From positions 1 through 33,542 of IMG/VR virus record IMGVR_UViG_3300042876_001174: DNA of 33,542 nucleotides. One strand, 5' to 3'. The DNA is from a virus. Each line of letters opens with the position of its first letter. Positions within the stretch are counted from its first letter, which is position 1. Under the pieces are notes generated by a model. The model worked only from the letters and a program-made list of their open reading frames with translations, was not told the origin of the DNA and searched no databases. The position numbers and the translations under genes are program-made. Positions 8,724-15,961 of the stretch are shown here, piece after piece.

Positions 8724-11225
8724 TCATGCGCGCGCGGCGCGCCACAGCGGCCGGCCCGGGCGGGCGGCGCTTTCGAGCGTTTCGGCCGTCACCCGCTCGG
8801 CCAGTGCCTCGCCGTGCATCTGCAGCATCGCCGGCGTCACGCCGGCCTGGTAGATGTGCGTGTGCTTGTGGATGACCGGGCCCGTGCTGGCGCCTGCACT
8901 TTCGCCACTGGCGGTCACGTAGCCGCCGCCGCCGCGGTACATGCGCAGACGCTCCGGGCCGTTCTCGCCCACCCAGTAGTCCATGCCGGGCTTGACGGTG
9001 CCGCCACGAGCCCGGCCGCCGCCCAGGCCATAGTCGGCCAGGCCCATGTTCCCGCTGGTGGACCCGGAGCCGCTCGAATCACCCCCACTGCCGCTGAACA
9101 TGCCTTTGAAGAGGTCGGCGAAGCCGCCGCTGCCTCCGGTCATGCCGCTGACGAACTGGATGACCGCCTGGGCGGCTGACCCGAACACGCCCGAGACGGC
9201 GTCGAGCCCCTGCGCGAATTCATTGACCGAGCGCGTGCTGGCTGACGTGGCATCGGTCTGCTTGTCCAGGAAGCCGGCCAGACGGCCGAATTCGTCGGTC
9301 ACCAAGCCGCCGTTGTCTTTGGCGCCGCTGCCGCCGGAAAGGCCCAGCATGCCAAGCAGTGACTGCGCACCACTCGACACGTTGCCGCCCACGTTCTGCC
9401 TGAAGAAGCCGCGCCACAGCGTGTCGCTGAGGTTCCCCGCCAGGCCCTTCAGGTCAAGCTTGCCGGTGCGCATGAGCTTGACGAAGGCGTCTTCGCTGTC
9501 GTGCAGGATGCCGTCCATCGCCGTGTCATACGTGTCGCGCATGGTGCGCGTGGCGTCTTTCCAGCCATCGGTCATGCGCTGCCAGGCCGGCTTCAGTTGA
9601 TCGGCAAGCTGCGTCTGCTTGGCGACGATGAGCCGGTTCAGGGCGTCCTGGGCCGCACCAACGTCTGCGCCCTTTTCCTTCAGCACATCGATGCGCGACT
9701 GCATGACCTGGCGCTCGAGCTCGATCTGCGCCAGGCCGCGCGCCTTGTCATCCTCGATGAGGCTGATGTTGATCTGCGCCGCCTCTTCAACGTACTGCTG
9801 CCCCAGCTGCTGAGCCTGCTCATTGCGGCGGCGAAGCTGCTCGGCCTGCTGGGCCATGTTGGCTTCGGCCGCGCGGTTGGCTTCCTCGTAGCCCTTGGCC
9901 TCGATATCGGCCAGGCGAGGTGCGCGGTTGGCCAGCGTTTCGCGCAGTGACTCGCGATACAGCTCTTCCGGCGACTTTCCGGCCTTTGGCTTGGGGCCGT
10001 AAAGAACCGCTGCCCGGGTGAGCAAATCGATCCGCTCCTTCTCTGTGATGAGATTGGCAGCCGACGCGATTTGAATTTGTCGCAGATCCTTGGCGTACTG
10101 GGTGTTCCCGCCATGCAGGCGCTCCGTGAGCGTACTCAGCTCGCCAAGCTGGCGGGCACGCTCCGCATCCGACTCACGGCTTTTCGCGGTGTCGAAGTTA
10201 CGCAGTACGTCCCGGTTCGCCGTGTCCACCGACTGCTGGGCCCGGTCTTCACCCCCAAACAGCAATTTCGCGAGCCAGCCGCTTGTGGGGCTGTCCACCA
10301 TTTGACGGATCTGCTGCAGTTCGGACCGGGCCGCCTGCAACTTGTCCAGGTCGGTCGAGTCGCGCCCCCACGAGGCCAGCGCATCAATGAACTCGCTGGC
10401 CGCCTCTTTCGTCTCCCGCCATGCGATTTGCAGATAGCCCAGGTTGGCGCGCTGATCTCCCAGATGGGCGATCAATGCCTGCCCCGCAACCACCATCGCA
10501 CCTTGCTGGTCACCGACATCTTCCAGGCTCTTGATTTGCTCGAGCTGCGCATCCGAGACAAAGTGCCAGGCCTTGTTGTGCTCGACCGCCCAGGCCTGCA
10601 CGCCCGCAGACATCCCCGCAAAGTCGCGAATCACCGATTCGGAGGATTGCCCGGTCATGTCCTGCAGCTTCGCCGCCGCGACCGTGATGGTTTCCAGCGC
10701 TTTCGCCCCAAACTCACCGGTTGATACCAAACCCTGGGTCAAGTCCCGCGCGGTCCCGATGGTCACGTCACCGGCTCGCGCCGCGTTGCGCGTGAGAAGT
10801 TCGAAGCTATCGGCGGTCTGGCCTGCCGCGTTGCCGGTCAGGATCAGTGAATTGCGCAGAGCATTCGATTCTTCGAACCCCTTGAACAACATCGCCGCAA
10901 GTCCGGCCCCAGCGCCAACAGCCAGCGTCACCGGCGTGATCATCGTGGCCAGGGTCGCGCCGAGAGCGCGCGCCGCACCGCCCACGCCGCCAAACATGTC
11001 CTTGAGCTGACCGCCCTGCTGCATCAGCACGGTGAACGGGCTTTGGCCGCTGGTCAGCCCCACCGCGATGTCAGTGACCTGCATCGACACCTGGTTGAGC
11101 TGCTGCCGGGTGAAGTTGGACGCCTCCCCCACCTTTTTCAGGCTGCCGGCGGCCTTGTCGAAGGCCGCGCCGGACTGGGCTGTACCTTCTGCCGTCAGGC
11201 GAATGCGGATCTCTTGGTCGGCCAT
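8724..11225 (-). CDS. H: Tail length tape measure protein
   Basis: An 833-residue protein that sets tail length and is ejected with the DNA. The N-terminus (A-D-Q-E-I-R-I-R-L-T-A-E-G, then F-T-R-Q-Q-L-N-Q-V-S-M-Q-V-T-D-I-A-V-G-L) and Q-S-P-F-T-V-L-M-Q-Q-G-G-Q-L match the lambda gpH/TMP_2 family. Hydrophobic segments near residues 90-125 are candidate membrane-insertion regions. A long alpha-helical, coiled-coil middle (about 250-560) is rich in E, Q, R and A. The C-terminus is glycine/serine rich and carries a lambda tape-measure C-terminal motif (N-G-P-E-R-L near 750). It starts 4 bases after the stop of the GT frame. The length would correspond to a tail of roughly 120 nm if the usual 0.15 nm per residue rule holds. 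Confidence 0.93.
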   Translation of the reverse strand: MADQEIRIRLTAEGTAQSGAAFDKAAGSLKKVGEASNFTRQQLNQVSMQVTDIAVGLTSGQSPFTVLMQQGGQLKDMFGGVGGAARALGATLATMITPVTLAVGAGAGLAAMLFKGFEESNALRNSLILTGNAAGQTADSFELLTRNAARAGDVTIGTARDLTQGLVSTGEFGAKALETITVAAAKLQDMTGQSSESVIRDFAGMSAGVQAWAVEHNKAWHFVSDAQLEQIKSLEDVGDQQGAMVVAGQALIAHLGDQRANLGYLQIAWRETKEAASEFIDALASWGRDSTDLDKLQAARSELQQIRQMVDSPTSGWLAKLLFGGEDRAQQSVDTANRDVLRNFDTAKSRESDAERARQLGELSTLTERLHGGNTQYAKDLRQIQIASAANLITEKERIDLLTRAAVLYGPKPKAGKSPEELYRESLRETLANRAPRLADIEAKGYEEANRAAEANMAQQAEQLRRRNEQAQQLGQQYVEEAAQINISLIEDDKARGLAQIELERQVMQSRIDVLKEKGADVGAAQDALNRLIVAKQTQLADQLKPAWQRMTDGWKDATRTMRDTYDTAMDGILHDSEDAFVKLMRTGKLDLKGLAGNLSDTLWRGFFRQNVGGNVSSGAQSLLGMLGLSGGSGAKDNGGLVTDEFGRLAGFLDKQTDATSASTRSVNEFAQGLDAVSGVFGSAAQAVIQFVSGMTGGSGGFADLFKGMFSGSGGDSSGSGSTSGNMGLADYGLGGGRARGGTVKPGMDYWVGENGPERLRMYRGGGGYVTASGESAGASTGPVIHKHTHIYQAGVTPAMLQMHGEALAERVTAETLESAARPGRPLWRAARA

Positions 11226-11229
11226 CAGG

Positions 11230-11924
11230 TCACTTTCGGTTGAACCAGCCGAGCAGCTCGCTTTCCAGCACCGCGAGCTGCTGCATCGCGGCCACTTGCG
11301 CCCGTGGCTTGACCCGCATGCGGTCGAGCAGCGGGTAGATCACGGTGTAGTCCAGGCCGAGCAGCTTTCCGCTCGGCGCGAGGCGCCATTGCCACAGGCA
11401 CGCCGAGAACACCTGCACAGCCACCCAGTGCTGCGGCCATACAGGCGTCTGCACTGGAACGCTGGGCTCCAGGCGCGACACAAGATCCGCGTCGAGCACC
11501 AGGCCGAACGCAGCGGCCTGCTCGGTGATCGGGCCGCCGCACTGCTGCGCGCTGGCTTCGCGCTCGCTGCGTGTGAGCAGCGCCTGTGCGGCGGCAATCA
11601 GTTTTTTCGAGCGGCATCTCGGCGGGCTTGGTTGAACGCCTGGAACAGTGCCTTGGGGGCCGCTTCGTCGAGCTGGTCGAGCAGGCGCGCGATCGCGCGC
11701 TCACTGGGCTCGATCGGCGTTCCGTCGAAGTCGCCAACGCCGGACCAGGCCTTGATCATTTCGGCCAGCAGTTGCGCGTCGGTGGCGTTGGTGCGCAGCA
11801 AGGCGCGCAGCTCGCGCTCGCCGTAGTGGCGCCAGGTGATGCCGATGGCCAGCTCGGCGCCGGCCTTCGTGGTGAGAGTGACTTCGCCGCCATCGATGGC
11901 GGCCGGCGGCTCGATGAGGAACAT
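11230..11924 (-). CDS. GT: Tail assembly chaperone GT, made by programmed -1 frameshift
   Basis: The downstream frame (11601 down to 11230) has no independent start in good position but continues the G frame if ribosomes slip back one base at the heptamer A AAA AAC (11607-11601). The fusion would be 108 residues of G plus 123 residues beginning L-I-A-A-A-Q-A-L-L-T, 231 in all. The T part contains W-P-Q-H-W-V-A-V-Q-V-F and resembles the DUF1799 proteins found after G-like genes. In lambda, gpG and gpGT coat the tape measure and recruit tail tube protein. The reading-frame offset fits: first codon positions change by exactly one base in the -1 direction. The tape-measure gene follows at once. 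A GTG at 11499 could give a separate 89-residue product instead. Confidence 0.82.
11598..11924 (-). CDS. G: Tail assembly chaperone G
   Basis: A 108-residue zero-frame product of the chaperone pair. It begins M-F-L-I-E-P-P-A, has a small beta-rich start and then a mainly helical body (Y-G-E-R-E-L-R-A-L-L and A-I-A-R-L-L-D-Q-L). Its last codons are CGA AAA AAC TGA, so the stop follows the slippery heptamer immediately. It lies between the tail tube gene (ends 11939) and the tape-measure gene, the conserved position of this chaperone in long-tailed phages. The expected role is to keep the tape measure soluble and assist tube polymerisation. Identification rests on position, size and the frameshift site rather than on sequence family. 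Confidence 0.8.
   Translation of the reverse strand: MFLIEPPAAIDGGEVTLTTKAGAELAIGITWRHYGERELRALLRTNATDAQLLAEMIKAWSGVGDFDGTPIEPSERAIARLLDQLDEAAPKALFQAFNQARRDAARKN
11601..11607 (-). promoter_or_regulatory. Programmed -1 ribosomal frameshift site, A AAA AAC
   Basis: On the minus strand the zero-frame codons are CGA AAA AAC TGA, giving the canonical slippery heptamer A AAA AAC directly before the stop. A perfect 6-bp hairpin (CGCTGC/GCAGCG, 11565-11582, 6-base loop) begins about 19 bases downstream. That is farther than the usual 5-9 bases, so whether it stimulates slippage is uncertain. The -1 frame stays open to 11230. Confidence 0.82.
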
Positions 11925-11938
11925 GGGTGAGCGCGCCT

Positions 11939-12901
11939 TTAGAGCGTGATGATCGTGATGTCGTCGTTGCCCGAGTTGGGCACCAGGCGCAGGTCATAGC
12001 CGATGAGGCGGGCCTTTTCACGCTCGGCCTTTTTCGGGTTGATCAGCTGCACCTTGGGCATGTAGATCAGGATCTTGTTGCCCGCCGCCGTGCCGATCGT
12101 CAAGCCGATGGCCTGGGTGGTGTTGGCCTTCACGTTCCCCATGAAGGTCACCTCTTGCGCCGCGGTGAGGTCCAGCTCGAGGGAGCCGGTCATCGCGCGG
12201 TCGGTGATGTCGATGCGCTCGCTCGACAGCAAGGTGACGAACGAGGTGGCATTACCGAAGTCGGCTTCCAGGCCGGTGGATGGGTAGGTCGTGCCGCCGG
12301 AGAAGGCGCCGGCTGCGTAAGTGCAGCCGAAGGTGAGGTCGACCACGTTGGCCTTCGTCATCATCGGCGGCGTCTTCCAGGCCGTGTAGGTGGGCGTTGC
12401 GTTCGCCGTGGCGCTGATGCCGCCATCCAGGCCGACGAAGTCGAACATCAGCTTCGGGCGGTCGCCCACCTTGGCGCTGATCTTCACGTTGCCCATGGCG
12501 CCCAGGAGCTTGTGCAGCACGCCGTCGTCGTAGTAGTAGATCGAAAGGGTCTTGAGCGCGGTGCTGACCGGGCTGTATTCGACGCGCGCCGGCGTGCTGA
12601 GCAGCGCTTCGGCGCAGGCGCAGCCCAGCAGCAGATCGCCCCACTGCGGGGCCGTGGCGGCCGTGCCGGAGCCGGCCAGCTCGACGGTGAAGCTGAGCTT
12701 GATGCTGGCCGTGCCGACCAGCTGCTCGGATCCGCCGAAGTAGGGGCGAATGAAATCGCGGTCGACGTTGTTGGCGTCGAGCGGCGTGATGCTGAGGTCG
12801 GTGACCAGCACCGCATCGGCGGCGCCGGTGGGGGCGGCATCGGTGCCGGCCGTGGTCTCCACCTTGGCCAGGATGACGGCGTTTCGTGCGTAGCGGGGCA
12901 T
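11939..12901 (-). CDS. Major tail tube protein
   Basis: A 320-residue protein expected to form the stacked hexameric tail tube. It begins M-P-R-Y-A-R-N-A-V-I-L-A-K-V-E-T-T-A-G-T-D-A-A-P-T, a pattern common to phage tail tube proteins of the lambda V/Phage_tube class. It continues with an alternating beta-rich sequence to the C-terminal I-L-I-Y-M-P-K-V-Q-L. It has a good ribosome-binding site (AGGAG about 8 bases before the ATG). It is placed between the tail terminator-like gene and the G/GT chaperones, as expected. At this length it may include an Ig-like outer domain, but I cannot delimit one confidently. Confidence 0.85.
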   Translation of the reverse strand: MPRYARNAVILAKVETTAGTDAAPTGAADAVLVTDLSITPLDANNVDRDFIRPYFGGSEQLVGTASIKLSFTVELAGSGTAATAPQWGDLLLGCACAEALLSTPARVEYSPVSTALKTLSIYYYDDGVLHKLLGAMGNVKISAKVGDRPKLMFDFVGLDGGISATANATPTYTAWKTPPMMTKANVVDLTFGCTYAAGAFSGGTTYPSTGLEADFGNATSFVTLLSSERIDITDRAMTGSLELDLTAAQEVTFMGNVKANTTQAIGLTIGTAAGNKILIYMPKVQLINPKKAEREKARLIGYDLRLVPNSGNDDITIITL

Positions 12902-12916
12902 GGTGAGGCTCCTGGG

Positions 12917-13369
12917 TCAGGTAGGCAGCAAGGTGTCGCCCGTGCTGCGGTGGGTGATGCGATAAAAGGCGCTGAGAACGCCGAGGGTGGTGTCGGCGAT
13001 GTCGCCGGCCAGGGTGACGCGCAGCAGCTCCACGCTGCCGGCCACGCCGCCCAGCGTCTGGTCAGCGACCAGGCGGGCATGCGCGGCCGCAAACAGGGTG
13101 CTGGAGGGGCGTGTACCGTCGGTAGCCCTGGCGTCGCCGCGGGACATGCAGTCCACGCGTATGACGGTGCCCCAGTCGAGCGGCGCGCCGCTGAGAACAA
13201 GTTCGGACGGCACCGCACTGTCCATCCCGACCACGATGGCCTGGCTGTACTCCTGGGGGATGCCGTCGAAGGTGTCGGCTTCGAGCACGTGCCCGGCGGC
13301 GAGCGAAGGTGTTGCACGCAGGGCCGTCAGGAAGGCCTGCAGAACGGCATCGAAGGCGAGCGCGGCCAT
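12917..13369 (-). CDS. Tail terminator / head-tail joining protein
   Basis: A 150-residue protein directly before the tail tube gene. The N-terminal helix (A-F-D-A-V-L-Q-A-F-L-T-A-L) and the beta segments (I-V-V-G-M-D-S-A, V-I-R-V-D-C-M-S-R, V-E-L-L-R-V-T-L-A-G-D) resemble tail terminator or minor tail proteins such as lambda gpU. The expected role is to cap the tail and form the joining ring to the head. Its order with the FII-like gene upstream and tail tube downstream supports the call. No enzymatic motif is seen. Confidence 0.6.
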   Translation of the reverse strand: MAALAFDAVLQAFLTALRATPSLAAGHVLEADTFDGIPQEYSQAIVVGMDSAVPSELVLSGAPLDWGTVIRVDCMSRGDARATDGTRPSSTLFAAAHARLVADQTLGGVAGSVELLRVTLAGDIADTTLGVLSAFYRITHRSTGDTLLPT

Positions 13370-13372
13370 CGG

Positions 13373-13642
13373 TCAGGCCTTGCTGAGCCACAGGCGCGTG
13401 ATGCCCGTGCCATCGGGGTCGGCGCGCTCGACCAGGAACGAGCCCTGCGGGATGACGAGCGGCTGGCGAAAGACCGATGCCGGCACGCTGGCGCTGGGCA
13501 GCGTGCAGCTCGGCTGCTCGGTGTTGATACCGCTCACCAGCGTGCCGGGCGCGTCATAGATCACGCGCACCGGAACGCCGGAAAGCGCGCCCGCATCGCC
13601 GAAGTCGGCGAAGAAGGGCGAGAGGTCTTCCACCAGTTGCAT
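13373..13642 (-). CDS. Head-tail joining protein (FII-like)
   Basis: An 89-residue protein between the small DUF7210-like gene and the terminator. It starts with the helix L-V-E-D-L-S-P-F-F-A-D-F-G-D. A beta-rich part with V-P-V-R-V-I-Y-D and L-V-I-P-Q-G-S-F-L-V-E follows. The end resembles an oligonucleotide-binding-like or adaptor fold (D-G-T-G-I-T-R-L-W-L). Size, order and pattern fit the lambda gpFII attachment family, which joins tail to filled head. It begins 6 bases after the previous stop and ends 3 bases before the next start. The call is moderate and depends on synteny. Confidence 0.6.
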   Translation of the reverse strand: MQLVEDLSPFFADFGDAGALSGVPVRVIYDAPGTLVSGINTEQPSCTLPSASVPASVFRQPLVIPQGSFLVERADPDGTGITRLWLSKA

Positions 13643-13648
13643 GGCGGC

Positions 13649-13852
13649 TTACTTCTTGCCGGCCGCGGCCTTCTGGCCGGCGAATGCGGCCAGGTGCTCT
13701 TCGGTGGCCAGCGCAGCGCGGCCGGCACCGACCAGGTCGGTGGCCAGCTCGGGGGGCACGTTTTCGAGCATGTCACCGGGCGCGTAGTGCTCGCCCTCGT
13801 GCTTGAAGCCGTTCAGGGTCACGAGGGTGACGGGTTTGCCTTCTTTGTCCAT
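13649..13852 (-). CDS. Small DUF7210-like head protein
   Basis: A 67-residue protein after the capsid gene, with a good ribosome-binding site (GGAG about 8 bases before ATG). It reads T-L-V-T-L-N-G-F-K-H-E-G-E-H-Y-A-P-G-D, then P-P-E-L-A-T-D-L-V-G-A-G-R-A. This is the pattern of the DUF7210 proteins found beside head-completion genes in many phages. The C-terminus is lysine/alanine rich (G-Q-K-A-A-A-G-K-K). A role in head stabilisation or connector assembly is possible but unproven. Confidence 0.6.
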   Translation of the reverse strand: MDKEGKPVTLVTLNGFKHEGEHYAPGDMLENVPPELATDLVGAGRAALATEEHLAAFAGQKAAAGKK

Positions 13853-13878
13853 TTGGATCTCCGGGGTGTGAGGAAAGG

Positions 13879-13914
13879 GCCCGGGCGGCTGGCGGCTGCC
13901 AACGCAGCCCGGGC
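13879..13914 (-). terminator. Hairpin in the spacer after the capsid gene
   Basis: The spacer 13853-13954 between capsid and DUF7210-like genes, the longest non-coding gap in the structural operon, contains GCCCGGGC at 13879-13886 and again at 13907-13914. Together they form an 8-bp stem around a 20-base loop that itself holds a small TGGC/GCCA stem. No T-tract follows. It may be a partial terminator, attenuator or RNA-processing site that raises capsid over downstream expression. Confidence 0.35.
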
Positions 13915-13954
13915 AAAAGCCGGTGGGTCAGGCCGGCTGGGTGGCAACGTCGGA

Positions 13955-15961
13955 TTACGGCGTGAGCGCGTCGTCCATCACCGCGAACGCGCCCGGCTGG
14001 CGGCAGGCCCAGTCGAAGAACAGGTTCAGGATGATTCGCAGCTGGCCCTTGTCGGCCTGGGTGTACGGGTCGACCGTCACATCGAGGCCGCCGAAAAGGC
14101 CGAGCACGAACATCGACCAGTCGGCCGAGAACGCGACGGACGAGCAAACGCCGGAGCTCGTGCCCTTGGTCAGGTTGCTCGGCATGTTGTTGGTCACGCC
14201 GGCGCGATAGCCGTTGAGCGGCGTATCACCGTTGTCCCAGATGAAGGGCAGGTTGGCCGCCTTCTGCGTGTTCTTGCAGGTGTTCTTCGTCTTGGTGTTG
14301 AGCAGGTAGCCCGCGCGGGTGGTCATGCCCGCATTGGCGTTCGCGCACGCGGCCTCCAAGCCGGTGGCGTGCGACCAGACGAAGTTGGCGCCGTTGGTAC
14401 CGCCGACCACGGAGCCGATGCCCGACACGTTGCGGATGCCGCGCGGCTGGTTGCTCGAGCCCGAGCCGTTGATGCCCATGTTCTCGACCATCTGGGCCCC
14501 ACCGGTGACCAGATCGTCACGGATCATCGCTTCGACACCGAGCTCGCCCTGGATGATGGCTTGCTTGGACGGGTCGGTGTAGGCCGCGACGCGCTTGGGC
14601 GACAGCGTGGACACCGTGGTGCCAGGCTGGGTTTCCGACGCGGCGGCGATTTCAGACAGCATCGCCAGCGTGCCGGCGACGTTCTTGCGCGGGATGCTGA
14701 CGTTGCTGGTCAGGCCCGGCAGCACGGTGGCGCCGAGCTGGGCGAAGACGAGCGCCGGGCGCAGGATGTCGGTGAACATCGAGCCCATCACCTCGGTCTG
14801 GATCAGGTTGCCGGCTTCGGCCGCAGTGCCGGCGGTGAAGTCGCGCTGCTGGCCGGCGAAGATGTCGCTCGGGATGAAGATGCCTTCGGCCTCGCGGCCC
14901 ACTTGCTGCGCGATCGCCCGCGAGATCTCGTGCTCGAGGCCGGCGTCGATGCGCGTGCCGGGGATCTGCGACTGCAGCGCGCGCATGAAGCTGTAGCGCT
15001 TCTTTTCCCGGGAGGTCAGGCCCAGCGCGGCGCTGGTGGTCACGTCGGTCGCACCCGACTGCATGCGCTGCATGACCAGCTCGTTGAACTTCTCCGGGTC
15101 GGCGCCGTCGGCGATCGCGCGGGCCATGTCGTCCGGCTTGATGTACGCGGCGTAGGCCGTGGCCAGCAGGCCGATGGTGCGCACGTTGGCGCGGAATTGT
15201 TCGTCGCCCGTCTTCGGGGCTTCGGTGGTCGTCGTGGTCATATTGGAGGGCTCCGATTGACGGGGTTGCGGGGAAACGGTGGCGGGCGCGGTCGGGTTCA
15301 GGGAGGCCGAACGACCGACGCCCACGGTCATGTCGGCAGGGATGGAGACGAGGCTGCACTCGAGGGGCATCCAGTCGGTGACGCGGTAGGTCGACGTGTC
15401 GCCTTCTTTCTTCACCAGCTCGAGCTCGCGGATTTCGTAGCCGACGCTGACGTTGACGCGCACCGCATCGGCGGCGTCCTGCATCTCTTGCTCGGCCAGC
15501 TCGGACTTGCCAAAGCGCACGACCGCGCGGCCCTTGCTGCCCTGCAGCCAGGCCCGGGTGATGACGCCAATCTGCAGGCGGCTGTCGTGGTTGGACAGCA
15601 AGGGCGCGCGGCCGGAGGCCATCCACCCCATGTCCACCTCGTTGCCCTTGTGGCCGAGCACCTCGATGCCCCACCAGCGCTCATAGGGCTCCTCGCTCGA
15701 AAAACTGAGCTCGCATTCGCGGGTTTCGGTGTCGACGCCCTTGGCGCGCAGGCTGACGCTGACGAACTCGCACAGCGCCGGCGCTGCGCGCTCGGTGTCG
15801 GCGGCTTCGCCTTCGGCTGCCGGCGGCGCAGCGAGCACATCAGCCAGGCGCAGGCGCTGGCCGACCTCGAGGCCGCGCAGGGCGCTGAGCAAGGCCGAGC
15901 GGGCCGGCGCGTCAGCGCGGCTCCAGTAGCGCTGCGACAGCAGAGCTTGGGTCAGGTTCAT
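13955..15961 (-). CDS. Prohead protease fused to HK97-type major capsid protein
   Basis: A 668-residue fusion. The N-terminal ~220 residues carry a peptidase U35/S78-like protease: L-L-S-N-H-D (the probable catalytic His, about residue 125) and E-C-S-L-V-S-I-P-A-D (the probable catalytic Ser, about 200-210). A low-complexity linker (P-A-T-V-S-P-Q-P, then T-T-T-T-T-E-A-P-K-T, about 225-250) and a helical delta-like region lead into an HK97-fold major capsid protein (about 365-665). The capsid part includes P-G-L-T-S-N-V-S-I-P-R-K and G-S-G-S-S-N-Q-P-R-G-I. The protease is expected to cut itself and the scaffold region away during capsid maturation. It overlaps the portal stop (ATGA). A single-chain protease-capsid is known in other Proteobacterial phages. 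Confidence 0.92.
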   Translation of the reverse strand: MNLTQALLSQRYWSRADAPARSALLSALRGLEVGQRLRLADVLAAPPAAEGEAADTERAAPALCEFVSVSLRAKGVDTETRECELSFSSEEPYERWWGIEVLGHKGNEVDMGWMASGRAPLLSNHDSRLQIGVITRAWLQGSKGRAVVRFGKSELAEQEMQDAADAVRVNVSVGYEIRELELVKKEGDTSTYRVTDWMPLECSLVSIPADMTVGVGRSASLNPTAPATVSPQPRQSEPSNMTTTTTEAPKTGDEQFRANVRTIGLLATAYAAYIKPDDMARAIADGADPEKFNELVMQRMQSGATDVTTSAALGLTSREKKRYSFMRALQSQIPGTRIDAGLEHEISRAIAQQVGREAEGIFIPSDIFAGQQRDFTAGTAAEAGNLIQTEVMGSMFTDILRPALVFAQLGATVLPGLTSNVSIPRKNVAGTLAMLSEIAAASETQPGTTVSTLSPKRVAAYTDPSKQAIIQGELGVEAMIRDDLVTGGAQMVENMGINGSGSSNQPRGIRNVSGIGSVVGGTNGANFVWSHATGLEAACANANAGMTTRAGYLLNTKTKNTCKNTQKAANLPFIWDNGDTPLNGYRAGVTNNMPSNLTKGTSSGVCSSVAFSADWSMFVLGLFGGLDVTVDPYTQADKGQLRIILNLFFDWACRQPGAFAVMDDALTP

